8,148 bases of DNA from Bacillota bacterium (GTDB taxonomy: Bacteria > Bacillota > Bacilli > Bacillales > Bacillaceae_J). The position numbers were made by a program, and so were the translations under genes. Below the pieces are notes generated by a model. It was given only the letters and a program-made list of their open reading frames with translations, had not been told where the DNA came from and ran no database searches. Shown piece by piece: positions 1-6,125 of the stretch (its first letter is position 1; the number at the start of each line of letters is the position of its first letter). The DNA lies in contig JAEWMK010000479.1 of the NCBI GenBank assembly GCA_023457235.1, positions 1 to 8,148 of the forward strand, read 5' to 3'.

Positions 1-191
1 CACATATTCCGATGGTTGCTGTAGGCGGAGTACGCCCTGAAAATGTCGCTGATTTTATAAAAGCAGGAGCGGTTGGAATAGGAGTTGGTGGCAGTTTAAT
101 TGATAAAACTGCTATTGCAAGGAGTGATTTCGAAATCATTACAAAGAAAGCAGAATTATTGCTACAGAAAATTAAGGAAGTTAGTATTTGA
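1..191 (+). CDS. eda: KDPG/KHG aldolase, C-terminal fragment (5' end outside window)
   Basis: Reading from base 3, 62 codons run to a TGA stop at 189-191. The peptide has the end of the class I aldolase barrel of the KDPG/KHG aldolase family: AVGGVRPENVADFIKAGAV, then GIGVGGSLI, which is the phosphate-binding glycine-rich strand and loop usual near the C-terminus of Eda/KdgA. The family cleaves 2-keto-3-deoxy-6-phosphogluconate to pyruvate and glyceraldehyde-3-phosphate in the cytoplasm, as part of Entner-Doudoroff or hexuronate catabolism. The catalytic lysine lies upstream and cannot be seen, so the exact substrate is inferred from family resemblance. Proteins of this family are about 210 residues, so roughly 70 percent is missing. 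It is probably the last gene of its operon, because a long non-coding stretch follows. Confidence 0.8.
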   Translation, partial: HIPMVAVGGVRPENVADFIKAGAVGIGVGGSLIDKTAIARSDFEIITKKAELLLQKIKEVSI

Positions 192-232
192 AAATGTCGA
201 AATATAATTAAAGAATTTTCAACAATCGACAT
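188..232 (+). repeat. Two interleaved inverted repeats at the end of the aldolase gene
   Basis: TTGAAAAT (188-195) pairs with ATTTTCAA (215-222), and ATGTCGA (194-200) pairs with TCGACAT (226-232). The arms interleave, so the two hairpins cannot both form completely. Neither is GC-rich or followed by a T run, so this is not a convincing terminator. It may simply reflect AT-rich composition. Confidence 0.3.
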
Positions 233-290
233 AATAAAACAACTTCCAAATCCATGACCTTTTAGGGAATTGAAAGATTAAAAGGTAAAC

Positions 291-324
291 AATTCAAAAA
301 TTTCAAGTGAAATTTTTTTGAATT
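291..324 (+). repeat. Long AT-rich near-perfect hairpin in the eda-mqo spacer
   Basis: The left arm AATTCAAAAATTTCA (291-305) is the reverse complement of the right arm (308-324), except for two extra T residues in the right-arm T run. This gives about 14 base pairs closed by a four-base loop (AAGT). It is followed by TTTTATTTA. The stem has very little GC, so it is at best a weak terminator for the upstream aldolase transcript. It could instead be a protein-binding dyad. The structure is visible directly; its role is inference. Confidence 0.5.
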
Positions 325-370
325 TTATTTACAGCATCATCCATTTGGTGATATCATGACAATGTAAAGA

Positions 371-389
371 AAAGCTATTACTTAGCTTT
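371..389. promoter_or_regulatory. Dyad AAAGCTA-N5-TAGCTTT, possible operator
   Basis: A perfect 7-5-7 inverted repeat with arms 371-377 and 383-389. Its right arm runs straight into the 16-bp palindrome that begins at 389. It does not match the catabolite-responsive element, which needs a central CG, and I do not recognise a regulator for it. Two dyads side by side suggest an operator region, but the first may be chance. Confidence 0.3.
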
Positions 390-405
390 GTGAATATATT
401 CACAC
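388..405. promoter_or_regulatory. Rex/Fnr-type palindromic operator upstream of mqo
   Basis: TGTGAATATATTCACA at 389-404 is a perfect 16-bp palindrome. Extended to 388-405 it matches the Rex operator pattern TTGTGAA-N4-TTCACAA at every fixed base except the last. It also matches the Crp/Fnr pattern TGTGA-N6-TCACA exactly. Rex senses the NADH/NAD ratio and Fnr senses oxygen limitation; either would make sense for a respiratory malate oxidase. The centre lies about 110 bases upstream of the start point predicted from the promoter at 472-499, which is far for simple repression. An additional upstream promoter or an indirect effect is possible. The match is seen in the sequence; which regulator binds is inference. 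Confidence 0.55.
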
Positions 406-471
406 TAATTTCACTAGATTTAAATAATTTATAATTATCTTATAATTTCATACTTTTTAATCTTTAAACAA

Positions 472-499
472 TTGTAATACTGCATAATAGAGTTATAAT
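472..499 (+). promoter_or_regulatory. Sigma-A promoter of the leader ORF and mqo
   Basis: A -35 box TTGTAA (472-477), a 16-base spacer and a perfect -10 box TATAAT (494-499) predict a start near base 506. That leaves a leader of about 85 bases before the mqo ATG. Several other TATAAT-like sequences lie just upstream (430-435, 441-446) but have poor -35 partners. Confidence 0.55.
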
Positions 500-522
500 T
501 GAAAAAAGAAAAGGTGTGTGAC

Positions 523-573
523 ATGTTTGCACCTTACGTCGGTGGGCTGCCTACATCTTTCTACAAATTCTAG
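523..573 (+). CDS. Short leader ORF (16 codons) before mqo
   Basis: ATG at 523 opens a 16-codon frame, MFAPYVGGLPTSFYKF, ending at TAG 571-573. It is preceded by AAGGTG (511-516) at 6-base spacing, a usable ribosome binding site, and lies directly downstream of the predicted promoter. The stop codon comes 18 bases before the mqo ATG and touches the GGGG of the mqo ribosome binding site, a spacing typical of translational coupling. The peptide has no run of one amino acid, so classical amino-acid attenuation is unlikely. It has no recognisable family. Coding is inferred only from start, ribosome binding site and position; at 16 codons chance is a real alternative. Confidence 0.4.
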   Translation: MFAPYVGGLPTSFYKF

Positions 574-592
574 GGGAAAAGGTTGGTAGAAA
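558..592 (+). promoter_or_regulatory. Leader hairpin enclosing the mqo ribosome binding site
   Basis: TTTCTAC (558-564) is a perfect reverse complement of GTAGAAA (586-592), and the second arm ends on the A of the mqo ATG. The loop holds the stop of the leader ORF and the GGGGAAAAGG ribosome binding site (573-582). The left arm codes for the last residues of the leader peptide, so a ribosome translating the leader would open this stem. A second pairing, AAGGTG (511-516) with CACCTT (530-535), could hide the leader's own ribosome binding site. The pairing is visible; its regulatory effect is inference. Confidence 0.35.
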
Positions 593-2121
593 TGAGTAAC
601 AGGGAAACTAAAACAGACGTCATATTAATTGGCGCCGGAGTCATGAGTGCTACTTTAGGAACGATCTTAAAAGAGATAGTACCAGAATGGGAGATTTCCG
701 TATTTGAGAAACTAGCAAATGCAGGGGAGGAAAGCTCTAACGAATGGAATAATGCTGGAACAGGGCATGCGGCACTATGTGAACTAAACTACACAGTTGA
801 AAAGCCGGATGGATCTGTTGATATTAGTAAAGCTATTAATATTAACGAACAGTTCCAGGTATCAATGCAGTTTTGGTCTTATCTTGTAAAGAACGGGCTG
901 ATAAATAATCCACATGAATTTATCATGCCACTGCCTCATATGAGTTTAGTACAAGGGGAACAAAATGTTGATTTTTTAAAGAAACGTTTTGAAGCGCTAT
1001 CAAAAAATCCATTATTCCAAGGGATGGAGTTTTCAAATGACCCTAGCAAACTAATGGAATGGATTCCGCTTATTATGAATGGCCGTACACCTGATGAACC
1101 TATTGCAGCAACAAGAATCGAAACAGGAACAGATGTCAACTTTGGTGCATTAACCCGCATGTTGTTTGACTACTTAGAAAGTAAAAATGTAAATATAAAT
1201 TATAATCATAGTGTTGATGATATTAAACGCACAAACGATGGTTTGTGGGAATTAAAAGTAAAAAATCTTGAAAATGGTACAGTTGAACGCCATAGTGCAA
1301 AATTCGTCTTTATCGGAGGCGGAGGCGGAAGCCTACATTTATTACAAAAATCCGGCATTCCTGAAGGAAAGCATATTGGAGGATTTCCTGTAAGCGGACT
1401 ATTTATGGTATGTAAAAATCCGGAAATAGTAAACCAGCATTTTGGAAAGGTTTACGGTAAAGCAAAAGTTGGGGCTCCACCAATGTCTGTTCCGCATCTT
1501 GATACTAGATATATAGAAAATGAAAAATCATTGCTATTTGGACCATTTGCCGGATTTACACCAAAATTCTTAAAAATGGGTTCAAATTTGGATTTAATAA
1601 CTTCAATTAAACCGGATAATCTTGTAACCATGTTGGCTGCAGGTGCTAAGAACATACCGTTGACAAAATATTTGATCGAACAAGTTATGTTGTCAAAAGA
1701 ACAGCGTATGGAAGAATTACGCGAGTTTATCCCTGAAGCTAAAAGCGAAGATTGGGATATGGTTGTAGCAGGTCAACGTGTTCAAGTTATCAAAGATACT
1801 GAAGCTGGCGGAAAAGGAACGTTACAATTTGGTACAGAAGTAATTAATGCTGCTGATGGCTCAATTGCTGCATTACTAGGTGCTTCACCAGGTGCTTCAA
1901 CTGCCGTTCACGTTATGCTTCAAGTACTCAATAAATGCTTCCCGCAACACATGAAAGAGTGGGAACCAAAGATCAAGGAAATGATTCCTTCTTATGGGGT
2001 ATCATTAATGAAGAATCCAGAGCTTCTTGATGAAATTCATGCTTCAACTGCTGAAACACTTGGCTTAACAGACAAAGAAGCTGTATATAGTGATAAAACA
2101 TTAGTTTTAGCTAATGCTTAA
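592..2121 (+). CDS. mqo: Malate:quinone oxidoreductase
   Basis: Mqo is a peripheral membrane flavoprotein that oxidises L-malate to oxaloacetate and passes the electrons directly to the quinone pool, an alternative to NAD-dependent malate dehydrogenase in the TCA cycle. The 509-residue length is normal. The N-terminus has the FAD-binding motif in DVILIGAGVMSATLG (residues 9-23), followed by the family signature EESSNEWNNAGTGHAALCEL (46-65). Further conserved parts are GGGGGS (242-247), KVGAPPMSVPHLDTR (292-306), GPFAGFTPKFLK (317-328) and the C-terminal ADGSIAALLGASPGASTAV (421-439). I chose the ATG at 592, which gives the family's usual MSN start, with GGGGAAAAGG upstream. A TTG at 583 in the same frame would add three residues. 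A promoter, a leader ORF and a Rex/Fnr-like palindrome lie upstream, and a terminator follows, so it appears monocistronic. Confidence 0.95.
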   Translation: MSNRETKTDVILIGAGVMSATLGTILKEIVPEWEISVFEKLANAGEESSNEWNNAGTGHAALCELNYTVEKPDGSVDISKAININEQFQVSMQFWSYLVKNGLINNPHEFIMPLPHMSLVQGEQNVDFLKKRFEALSKNPLFQGMEFSNDPSKLMEWIPLIMNGRTPDEPIAATRIETGTDVNFGALTRMLFDYLESKNVNINYNHSVDDIKRTNDGLWELKVKNLENGTVERHSAKFVFIGGGGGSLHLLQKSGIPEGKHIGGFPVSGLFMVCKNPEIVNQHFGKVYGKAKVGAPPMSVPHLDTRYIENEKSLLFGPFAGFTPKFLKMGSNLDLITSIKPDNLVTMLAAGAKNIPLTKYLIEQVMLSKEQRMEELREFIPEAKSEDWDMVVAGQRVQVIKDTEAGGKGTLQFGTEVINAADGSIAALLGASPGASTAVHVMLQVLNKCFPQHMKEWEPKIKEMIPSYGVSLMKNPELLDEIHASTAETLGLTDKEAVYSDKTLVLANA

Positions 2122-2177
2122 TAATAAATAAGTTTGTGCAATAATGTACAAGTTATTTACAAAAATTTAATAAATGT

Positions 2178-2211
2178 AAAGCAGAACGGAGCGGATCCTT
2201 CTGCTTTTTTG
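2178..2211 (+). terminator. Intrinsic terminator of mqo
   Basis: AAAGCAGAA (2178-2186) pairs with TTCTGCTTT (2199-2207). GGA/TCC can extend the stem inward past one unpaired C. A T run through 2210 follows. It lies 57 bases after the mqo stop. Confidence 0.85.
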
Positions 2212-2255
2212 TTATACTATAAGAAATTATAAAATTTTATGGATTATAGTAAAAG

Positions 2256-2570
2256 ATGGTGGATGAATTGATTAATCGTGTAACCAAGAAATTGGAAGAT
2301 GCCCTTCTAGATTGGGATATGATGACGAAAACTTCAGGGGATGAAGGGGCAGATAACGCTGAACGGTTTGAGATGCATTTTTATGAAGTCATTAATGAGC
2401 TAAAGGTTTGGTTCCAAGGTTTACAACAGCCTCCAGCCACCATGGAAGAGGCGGAAAATCTTGATGAAATCAAAGACATTATAGAGCGCTTACCAGCACC
2501 GCTTGAACTTAACTTTTATAATGAACTAGAGCTAATCATTGAAGGTAAAGACCAAGTGCGCTATGATTAA
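2256..2570 (+). CDS. Uncharacterised acidic protein, 104 residues
   Basis: I do not recognise a named family. The product is a small, soluble, strongly acidic protein with no signal peptide or membrane segment. It looks mostly helical: an amphipathic N-terminal part (about 1-25), a GDEGADNAERFEMHFYEVINEL helix region (28-49) and a second acidic helix pair (63-96). The LPAPLELNFYNELELIIEG stretch (79-97) looks like a conserved core. The start is uncertain. ATG 2256 has only a weak upstream ribosome binding site; GTG 2259 and TTG 2268 are in the same frame, and GGTGG at 2258-2262 could serve the TTG. Terminators on both sides indicate a monocistronic gene. Its coding character is supported by the intact frame filling the space between terminators. 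Function is unknown. Confidence 0.75.
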   Translation: MVDELINRVTKKLEDALLDWDMMTKTSGDEGADNAERFEMHFYEVINELKVWFQGLQQPPATMEEAENLDEIKDIIERLPAPLELNFYNELELIIEGKDQVRYD

Positions 2571-2591
2571 ATTAGAATTTTCTTAATAATT

Positions 2592-2631
2592 ATGGAAGCA
2601 ATGGAATAACCTTTTGCTTCCATTTTGATTT
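2592..2631 (+). terminator. Intrinsic terminator after the 104-residue protein gene
   Basis: ATGGAAGCAA (2592-2601) pairs perfectly with TTGCTTCCAT (2614-2623), a 10-bp stem with a 12-base loop, followed by TTTTGATTTT. It sits 22 bases after the stop. The next gene starts only 30 bases beyond it, so that gene's promoter must overlap this region or transcription must read through. Confidence 0.8.
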
Positions 2632-2660
2632 TGTATAAGCGATCATGGAGGGTTTTGAAA

Positions 2661-3593
2661 ATGAAAATTAATAATGTTCTTGTGGCAGGCTTATATGAGG
2701 AAGTTTTTCAAAAACATATGCCCCAGATTATTTCTCAAAATTTCCGTTTTGTAGCTATTGATGAAATTACTGAAACAGACCTGGAATGGGCAGATGTTTA
2801 TGTTGGATCTGCACCTGCTTCCCGTTTTGATCTTTCAAAACTTCAATGGGTTCATTCCTTTAATGCCGGTGTGAATAATTATTTAGCGATAGATGGCTGG
2901 CAAAAAAATAATGTGGTCCTTACTCGCACAATATGCACATTTGGGCAAAGAATTAGTGAGTACTGTTTAAGCTACATATTAAGCGATCTTCAACATCAAA
3001 AATATTTTGAGGAGATACAGAAAGAGAAAAAATGGGTTCGTAATCCACCGATTATGTTAAAGGATCAAACCATTGTCGTTTTTGGCACAGGTGAAATTGG
3101 ACAAGAAGTAGCTCGTAACTTTACTCATTTTGGAATGACTGTGTACGGTGTTTCTCAAAGTGGAATGCCGAAAGAATATTTCCAAAAAGTTTTCACTACT
3201 TCATCTGCTTCGACAGTTTTACCTGAGGCTGATTGGGTGATAAGCACACTTCCATTAACAGACGAAACAAAAGGGCTCTTTAACAGTGAACTTTTCAGTC
3301 ATTTTAATTTTGCTGCATTTATTAATGTAGGTAGGGGGGCAACGGTGGATGAAGAAGCCCTCATCGCTGCTTTAGATAGTGGAAAGATCCGCAAAGCTGT
3401 GTTAGACGTCGTCACAATTGAGCCATTACCGGAAGATTCACCATTATGGGTAAGAGATAATATCACTATCACTCCACATATCTCAGCGATCACTGACCTA
3501 GATGAGGCTGTTACATGCTTCTTTGACACGTTGAAGAAAATTGAACAAAACGAGACATTGCCTAATAAGGTGGATGTTTCGAAGGGGTACTAG
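2661..3593 (+). CDS. D-2-hydroxyacid dehydrogenase, GhrA-like
   Basis: A cytoplasmic NAD(P)-dependent oxidoreductase that interconverts 2-oxoacids and D-2-hydroxyacids. The substrate is not evident; glyoxylate/hydroxypyruvate reduction is a guess from resemblance to GhrA. The 310-residue length fits that subgroup. The Rossmann motif is VVFGTGEIGQEVAR (139-152). The catalytic triad is present: Arg225 in INVGRG, Glu254 in VVTIEPLP and His273 in TPHISA, with the short Glu-His spacing of GhrA-type enzymes. The second Rossmann strand ends in VYGVSQSG (161-168) without the acidic residue that favours NAD, so NADP use is possible. I chose ATG 2661 because GGAGGG (2647-2652) precedes it; an earlier in-frame TTG at 2625 lies inside the preceding terminator. 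alkA follows after 22 bases, probably in one operon. Confidence 0.85.
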   Translation: MKINNVLVAGLYEEVFQKHMPQIISQNFRFVAIDEITETDLEWADVYVGSAPASRFDLSKLQWVHSFNAGVNNYLAIDGWQKNNVVLTRTICTFGQRISEYCLSYILSDLQHQKYFEEIQKEKKWVRNPPIMLKDQTIVVFGTGEIGQEVARNFTHFGMTVYGVSQSGMPKEYFQKVFTTSSASTVLPEADWVISTLPLTDETKGLFNSELFSHFNFAAFINVGRGATVDEEALIAALDSGKIRKAVLDVVTIEPLPEDSPLWVRDNITITPHISAITDLDEAVTCFFDTLKKIEQNETLPNKVDVSKGY

Positions 3594-3615
3594 TACTAGG
3601 GAAGGATGAAACCAT

Positions 3616-4482
3616 GTGTGGCAGGAATGTATCAATATTGGAGGACCGTATCAATTCGACAGGGTGATTGAGCGGCATGCGATCGATCCGGTAAATCAAG
3701 TTAATGTAGAAAAAAGGTTGATTAAGGTTCCTATTTTAATAGAAGAAAAGCGATATGTTGTAGAAGTAGCAGGACTTGGTACAGTTGATAAAACTGTATT
3801 TAAACTGACTGGAAACAACAAGGAGCATAAGGAAGCACAAATAAAAAGAATATCGGAAATTTTCCAATGGAATATTCCTTTAAAACAGATCAATCAGCAT
3901 TTTCAACAAACTAGTCTGAGAGATCTTTTTCAAGAGCATTTCGGAACACCACTAGTTCTTGATTTTGACCCTTTTAGTTGTCTAGTTAAATGCATTATCC
4001 ATCAGCAATTGAATTTATCGTTTGCTCATACTTTAACTGACCGTTTTGTTAAAACTTTTGGTACGGAAATCGAGGGTGTTTGGTTTTATCCAAGCCCGGA
4101 AACTGTGGCTAAGATAACAGTTGAACAATTACGAGATATGCAATTTAGCGGTAGAAAAGCAGAATACGTGATTGGGATTGGAAAAGAAGTGGCGGAGGGC
4201 AGTTTGGATCTTGATACTTTATCAAGGAAATCGGAAGCAGAGATTTTCAATGAATTAATCAAAATACGTGGGGTTGGCGCCTGGACGATTCAAAATTTCC
4301 TTTTGTTTGCCCTTGGAAGACCGAACCTTTTCCCGGCAACGGATATAGGGATTCAAAATGCTTTAAAAAAATTGTACAAGCTTGATAGAAAACCAACGTT
4401 AGAAGAAATAGAAGATTACAAACGTGATTGGGAGCCTTATTTGAGTTATGCAGCTTTGTATTTGTGGAGGAGCATTGAATAA
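3616..4482 (+). CDS. alkA: DNA-3-methyladenine glycosylase II, AlkA/YfjP type
   Basis: A base-excision repair glycosylase that removes alkylated purines such as 3-methyladenine from DNA. The 288-residue protein has an AlkA-like N-terminal domain (about 1-90) and a helix-hairpin-helix-GPD domain (about 110-288). The hairpin is LIKIRGVGAWTIQNF (214-228), and the catalytic aspartate is Asp243 in FPATDIGIQNAL (239-250). There is no lysine at the hairpin position used by bifunctional OGG1/Nth enzymes, so it should be a monofunctional glycosylase. No cysteine cluster for an iron-sulfur centre is seen. The start is GTG 3616 with AAGGA (3602-3606) upstream; an ATG two bases earlier (3614) is in another frame and soon stops. 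It follows the dehydrogenase gene by 22 bases. No Ada-type regulator or O6-methylguanine methyltransferase gene is adjacent. Confidence 0.9.
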   Translation: MWQECINIGGPYQFDRVIERHAIDPVNQVNVEKRLIKVPILIEEKRYVVEVAGLGTVDKTVFKLTGNNKEHKEAQIKRISEIFQWNIPLKQINQHFQQTSLRDLFQEHFGTPLVLDFDPFSCLVKCIIHQQLNLSFAHTLTDRFVKTFGTEIEGVWFYPSPETVAKITVEQLRDMQFSGRKAEYVIGIGKEVAEGSLDLDTLSRKSEAEIFNELIKIRGVGAWTIQNFLLFALGRPNLFPATDIGIQNALKKLYKLDRKPTLEEIEDYKRDWEPYLSYAALYLWRSIE

Positions 4483-4493
4483 ATTTTAAAAGA

Positions 4494-4529
4494 AAGTCAC
4501 TTTATACTAATCGTGGTGTAAAGTGACTT
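4494..4529. terminator. Terminator between convergent alkA and ahpF
   Basis: AAGTCACTTTA (4494-4504) pairs perfectly with TAAAGTGACTT (4519-4529), extendable by three pairs including one G-T to leave an 8-base loop. On the minus strand the stem is followed by TCTTTTAAAATTT, a good T tract for ahpF. On the plus strand the tail is weaker, with a T run only at 4543-4549. It probably serves both genes. Confidence 0.75.
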
Positions 4530-4551
4530 CCCATTAATGGTAATTTTTTCA

Positions 4552-6078
4552 TCAATGTCTAATTAGATAATCAAATGCCCCTAATGCTGCGATAGCGCCT
4601 GATCCCATTGAGACAATAATTTGTTTATACGGTGTATCGGTGCAGTCTCCAGCTGCAAATACCCCTGGAATATTCGTTGCTCCATTTTTATCGATTATAA
4701 TTTCACCATGCTTGTTAAGTTCAACGGTGCCCTCTAGCCATTCTGTATTAGGAACATGACCGATTTGAACAAACACCCCTTGTAGCTCGAAATGCTGCTC
4801 TTCATTAGTCTCACTATTGACGTAACTAATACCGTTAACTTTATCAGTGCCGGTAATTTCTTTAATTTGAGCATTCTGGATAATTGTTACGTTAGGTAGA
4901 CTCATAACACGATCTTGCAGAACAGGGTCCGCTCTTAGTACAGATCTAGCTAGAAGGGTAACGTGCTTGACAATTCCTGCTAGATCAATAGCTGCTTCAA
5001 CTCCTGAATTTCCTCCGCCAATTACCGCTACATGTTTTCCGGCAAACAATGGGCCATCACAGTGAGCGCAATAAGCAATTCCTTTGTTTTTATACTCTTC
5101 CTCACCAGGTACACCTGCATTTTGCCAGCGAGCACCTGTTGAAAGGATAACTGTTTTACTCTTTAGAACAGCACCGTTTTCCAGTTCAACTTCAATAAAA
5201 TCTTTCTTTTCTATTCTTCTAGCACGCTGAAGGTTCATAATGTCAACGTCATATTCTTTTACATGTTCTTCAAGACTTGCCGCAAGCTTAGGACCCTCAG
5301 TATAGTTCACACTGATAAAATTTTCAATACCCAGTGTGTCCAAGATTTGACCACCAAAGCGGTCGGCTACAATTCCTGTTCGAATTCCTTTTCTTGCCGC
5401 ATAAACAGCTGCACTGGCACCTGCGGGGCCTCCACCAACGACAAGGACATCAAATGGTTCTTTATTAGCAAATTCAGAAGCATCTGGAGTATTTCCGAGC
5501 TTTGCAAGAATTTCTTCTAATGACATACGTCCACTACTAAAGAACTCACCATTTAAATGAACGGTCGGGACAGCCATAATATTTTTGCTTTCCACTTCTT
5601 CTTTAAACGCTGCACCATCAATCATTGTATGGGTAATGCCAGGATTTAGTAAACTCATCACATTAAAGGCCTGTACAACATCCGGGCAGTTATGGCAGCT
5701 TAAGCTAGCATAGGTTTCAAAGCGATAGCTTCCTTTAAGGTTTTTAATTTGATTGATTAATTTCTGATCCACCTTCGGAGCTCTTCCACTTACTTGTAAT
5801 AAAGCAAGCACTAAAGAGGTAAATTCGTGTCCTAGTGGAATCCCAGCAAATGTAATTCCAGTGTCTTCACCGATACGATTAATACTAAAACTAGGTGTTC
5901 TGTCTAATGTTGTCTTCTCAACCTGTATTTTCGGAGACATGGCAGCCAATTCTTCGACTAAAGCTGTCATGTCGCGTGAAACATCATCCGTTCTAGCACT
6001 CAATTTAATATGTACTTCGCCTTCCATTAATTGTAGATATTGCTCTAATTGCGCTTTAATTTCATTATCTAAAATCAT
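4552..6078 (-). CDS. ahpF: Alkyl hydroperoxide reductase subunit F
   Basis: AhpF is the cytoplasmic NADH-dependent flavoprotein disulfide reductase that regenerates the peroxiredoxin AhpC. The 508 residues match the usual length. The N-terminal tandem thioredoxin-like domain (about 1-195) carries the redox centre Cys128-His-Asn-Cys131. A linker leads to the thioredoxin-reductase-like part: FAD motif VVGGGPAG (213-220), active-site Cys337-Ala-His-Cys340 followed by DGP, NADH motif VIGGGNSG (352-359) and the C-terminal FAD segment GVFAAGDCTD (472-481). All four redox cysteines are present, so it should be active. The start ATG (6076-6078) is preceded by AGGAGTG at 6086-6092. ahpC usually lies directly upstream of ahpF, but here the upstream DNA goes straight to a PerR-type operator and divergent hmp. 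Its partner must therefore be encoded elsewhere, or another peroxiredoxin is used. Confidence 0.95.
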   Translation of the reverse strand: MILDNEIKAQLEQYLQLMEGEVHIKLSARTDDVSRDMTALVEELAAMSPKIQVEKTTLDRTPSFSINRIGEDTGITFAGIPLGHEFTSLVLALLQVSGRAPKVDQKLINQIKNLKGSYRFETYASLSCHNCPDVVQAFNVMSLLNPGITHTMIDGAAFKEEVESKNIMAVPTVHLNGEFFSSGRMSLEEILAKLGNTPDASEFANKEPFDVLVVGGGPAGASAAVYAARKGIRTGIVADRFGGQILDTLGIENFISVNYTEGPKLAASLEEHVKEYDVDIMNLQRARRIEKKDFIEVELENGAVLKSKTVILSTGARWQNAGVPGEEEYKNKGIAYCAHCDGPLFAGKHVAVIGGGNSGVEAAIDLAGIVKHVTLLARSVLRADPVLQDRVMSLPNVTIIQNAQIKEITGTDKVNGISYVNSETNEEQHFELQGVFVQIGHVPNTEWLEGTVELNKHGEIIIDKNGATNIPGVFAAGDCTDTPYKQIIVSMGSGAIAALGAFDYLIRH

Positions 6079-6102
6079 GGTTTTTCACTCCTAATAAAGT
6101 TC

Positions 6103-6125
6103 TTAATTAGAATAATTCTAATTAA
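6103..6125. promoter_or_regulatory. PerR-type operator on the ahpF promoter
   Basis: A perfect 23-base palindrome centred on A6114. Its core TTAGAATAATTCTAA (6107-6121) has the 7-1-7 form of PerR boxes (TTATAAT-N-ATTATAA), differing only in one symmetric G/C pair. It covers the predicted ahpF transcription start, directly beside the -10 box, a natural position for repression. PerR control of ahp genes is established in Bacillus. Fur and Zur boxes have similar geometry but fit the core less well. Confidence 0.8.

Noticed and set aside
194..200. ATGTCG motif shared with the hmp terminator stem, possible dispersed repeat
   Set aside because: The shared stretch is only about 10 bases (AAAATGTCGA versus AAAATGTCGG) and the contexts differ; coincidence is sufficient.
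429..446. TTATAAT repeated twice, reminiscent of a PerR or Fur box
   Set aside because: The two copies are direct repeats 11 bases apart, not the 7-1-7 inverted form, and fit ordinary AT-rich promoter DNA.
192..582. Riboswitch, tRNA or CRISPR-like content in the longest intergenic stretch
   Set aside because: No conserved riboswitch core, cloverleaf or regularly spaced repeats could be found; only the dyads, promoter and leader ORF listed are supported.
2625..2660. Upstream in-frame TTG start adding 12 residues to the dehydrogenase
   Set aside because: It lies inside the preceding terminator and has no ribosome binding site; ATG 2661 has GGAGGG at good spacing.
5263..5520. 85-codon plus-strand frame inside ahpF
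   Set aside because: It is a reverse-strand shadow of ahpF with Cys/Ser-rich low-quality sequence and no matching ribosome binding site or family. Other frames antisense to mqo, the dehydrogenase, alkA and ahpF were rejected for the same reason.
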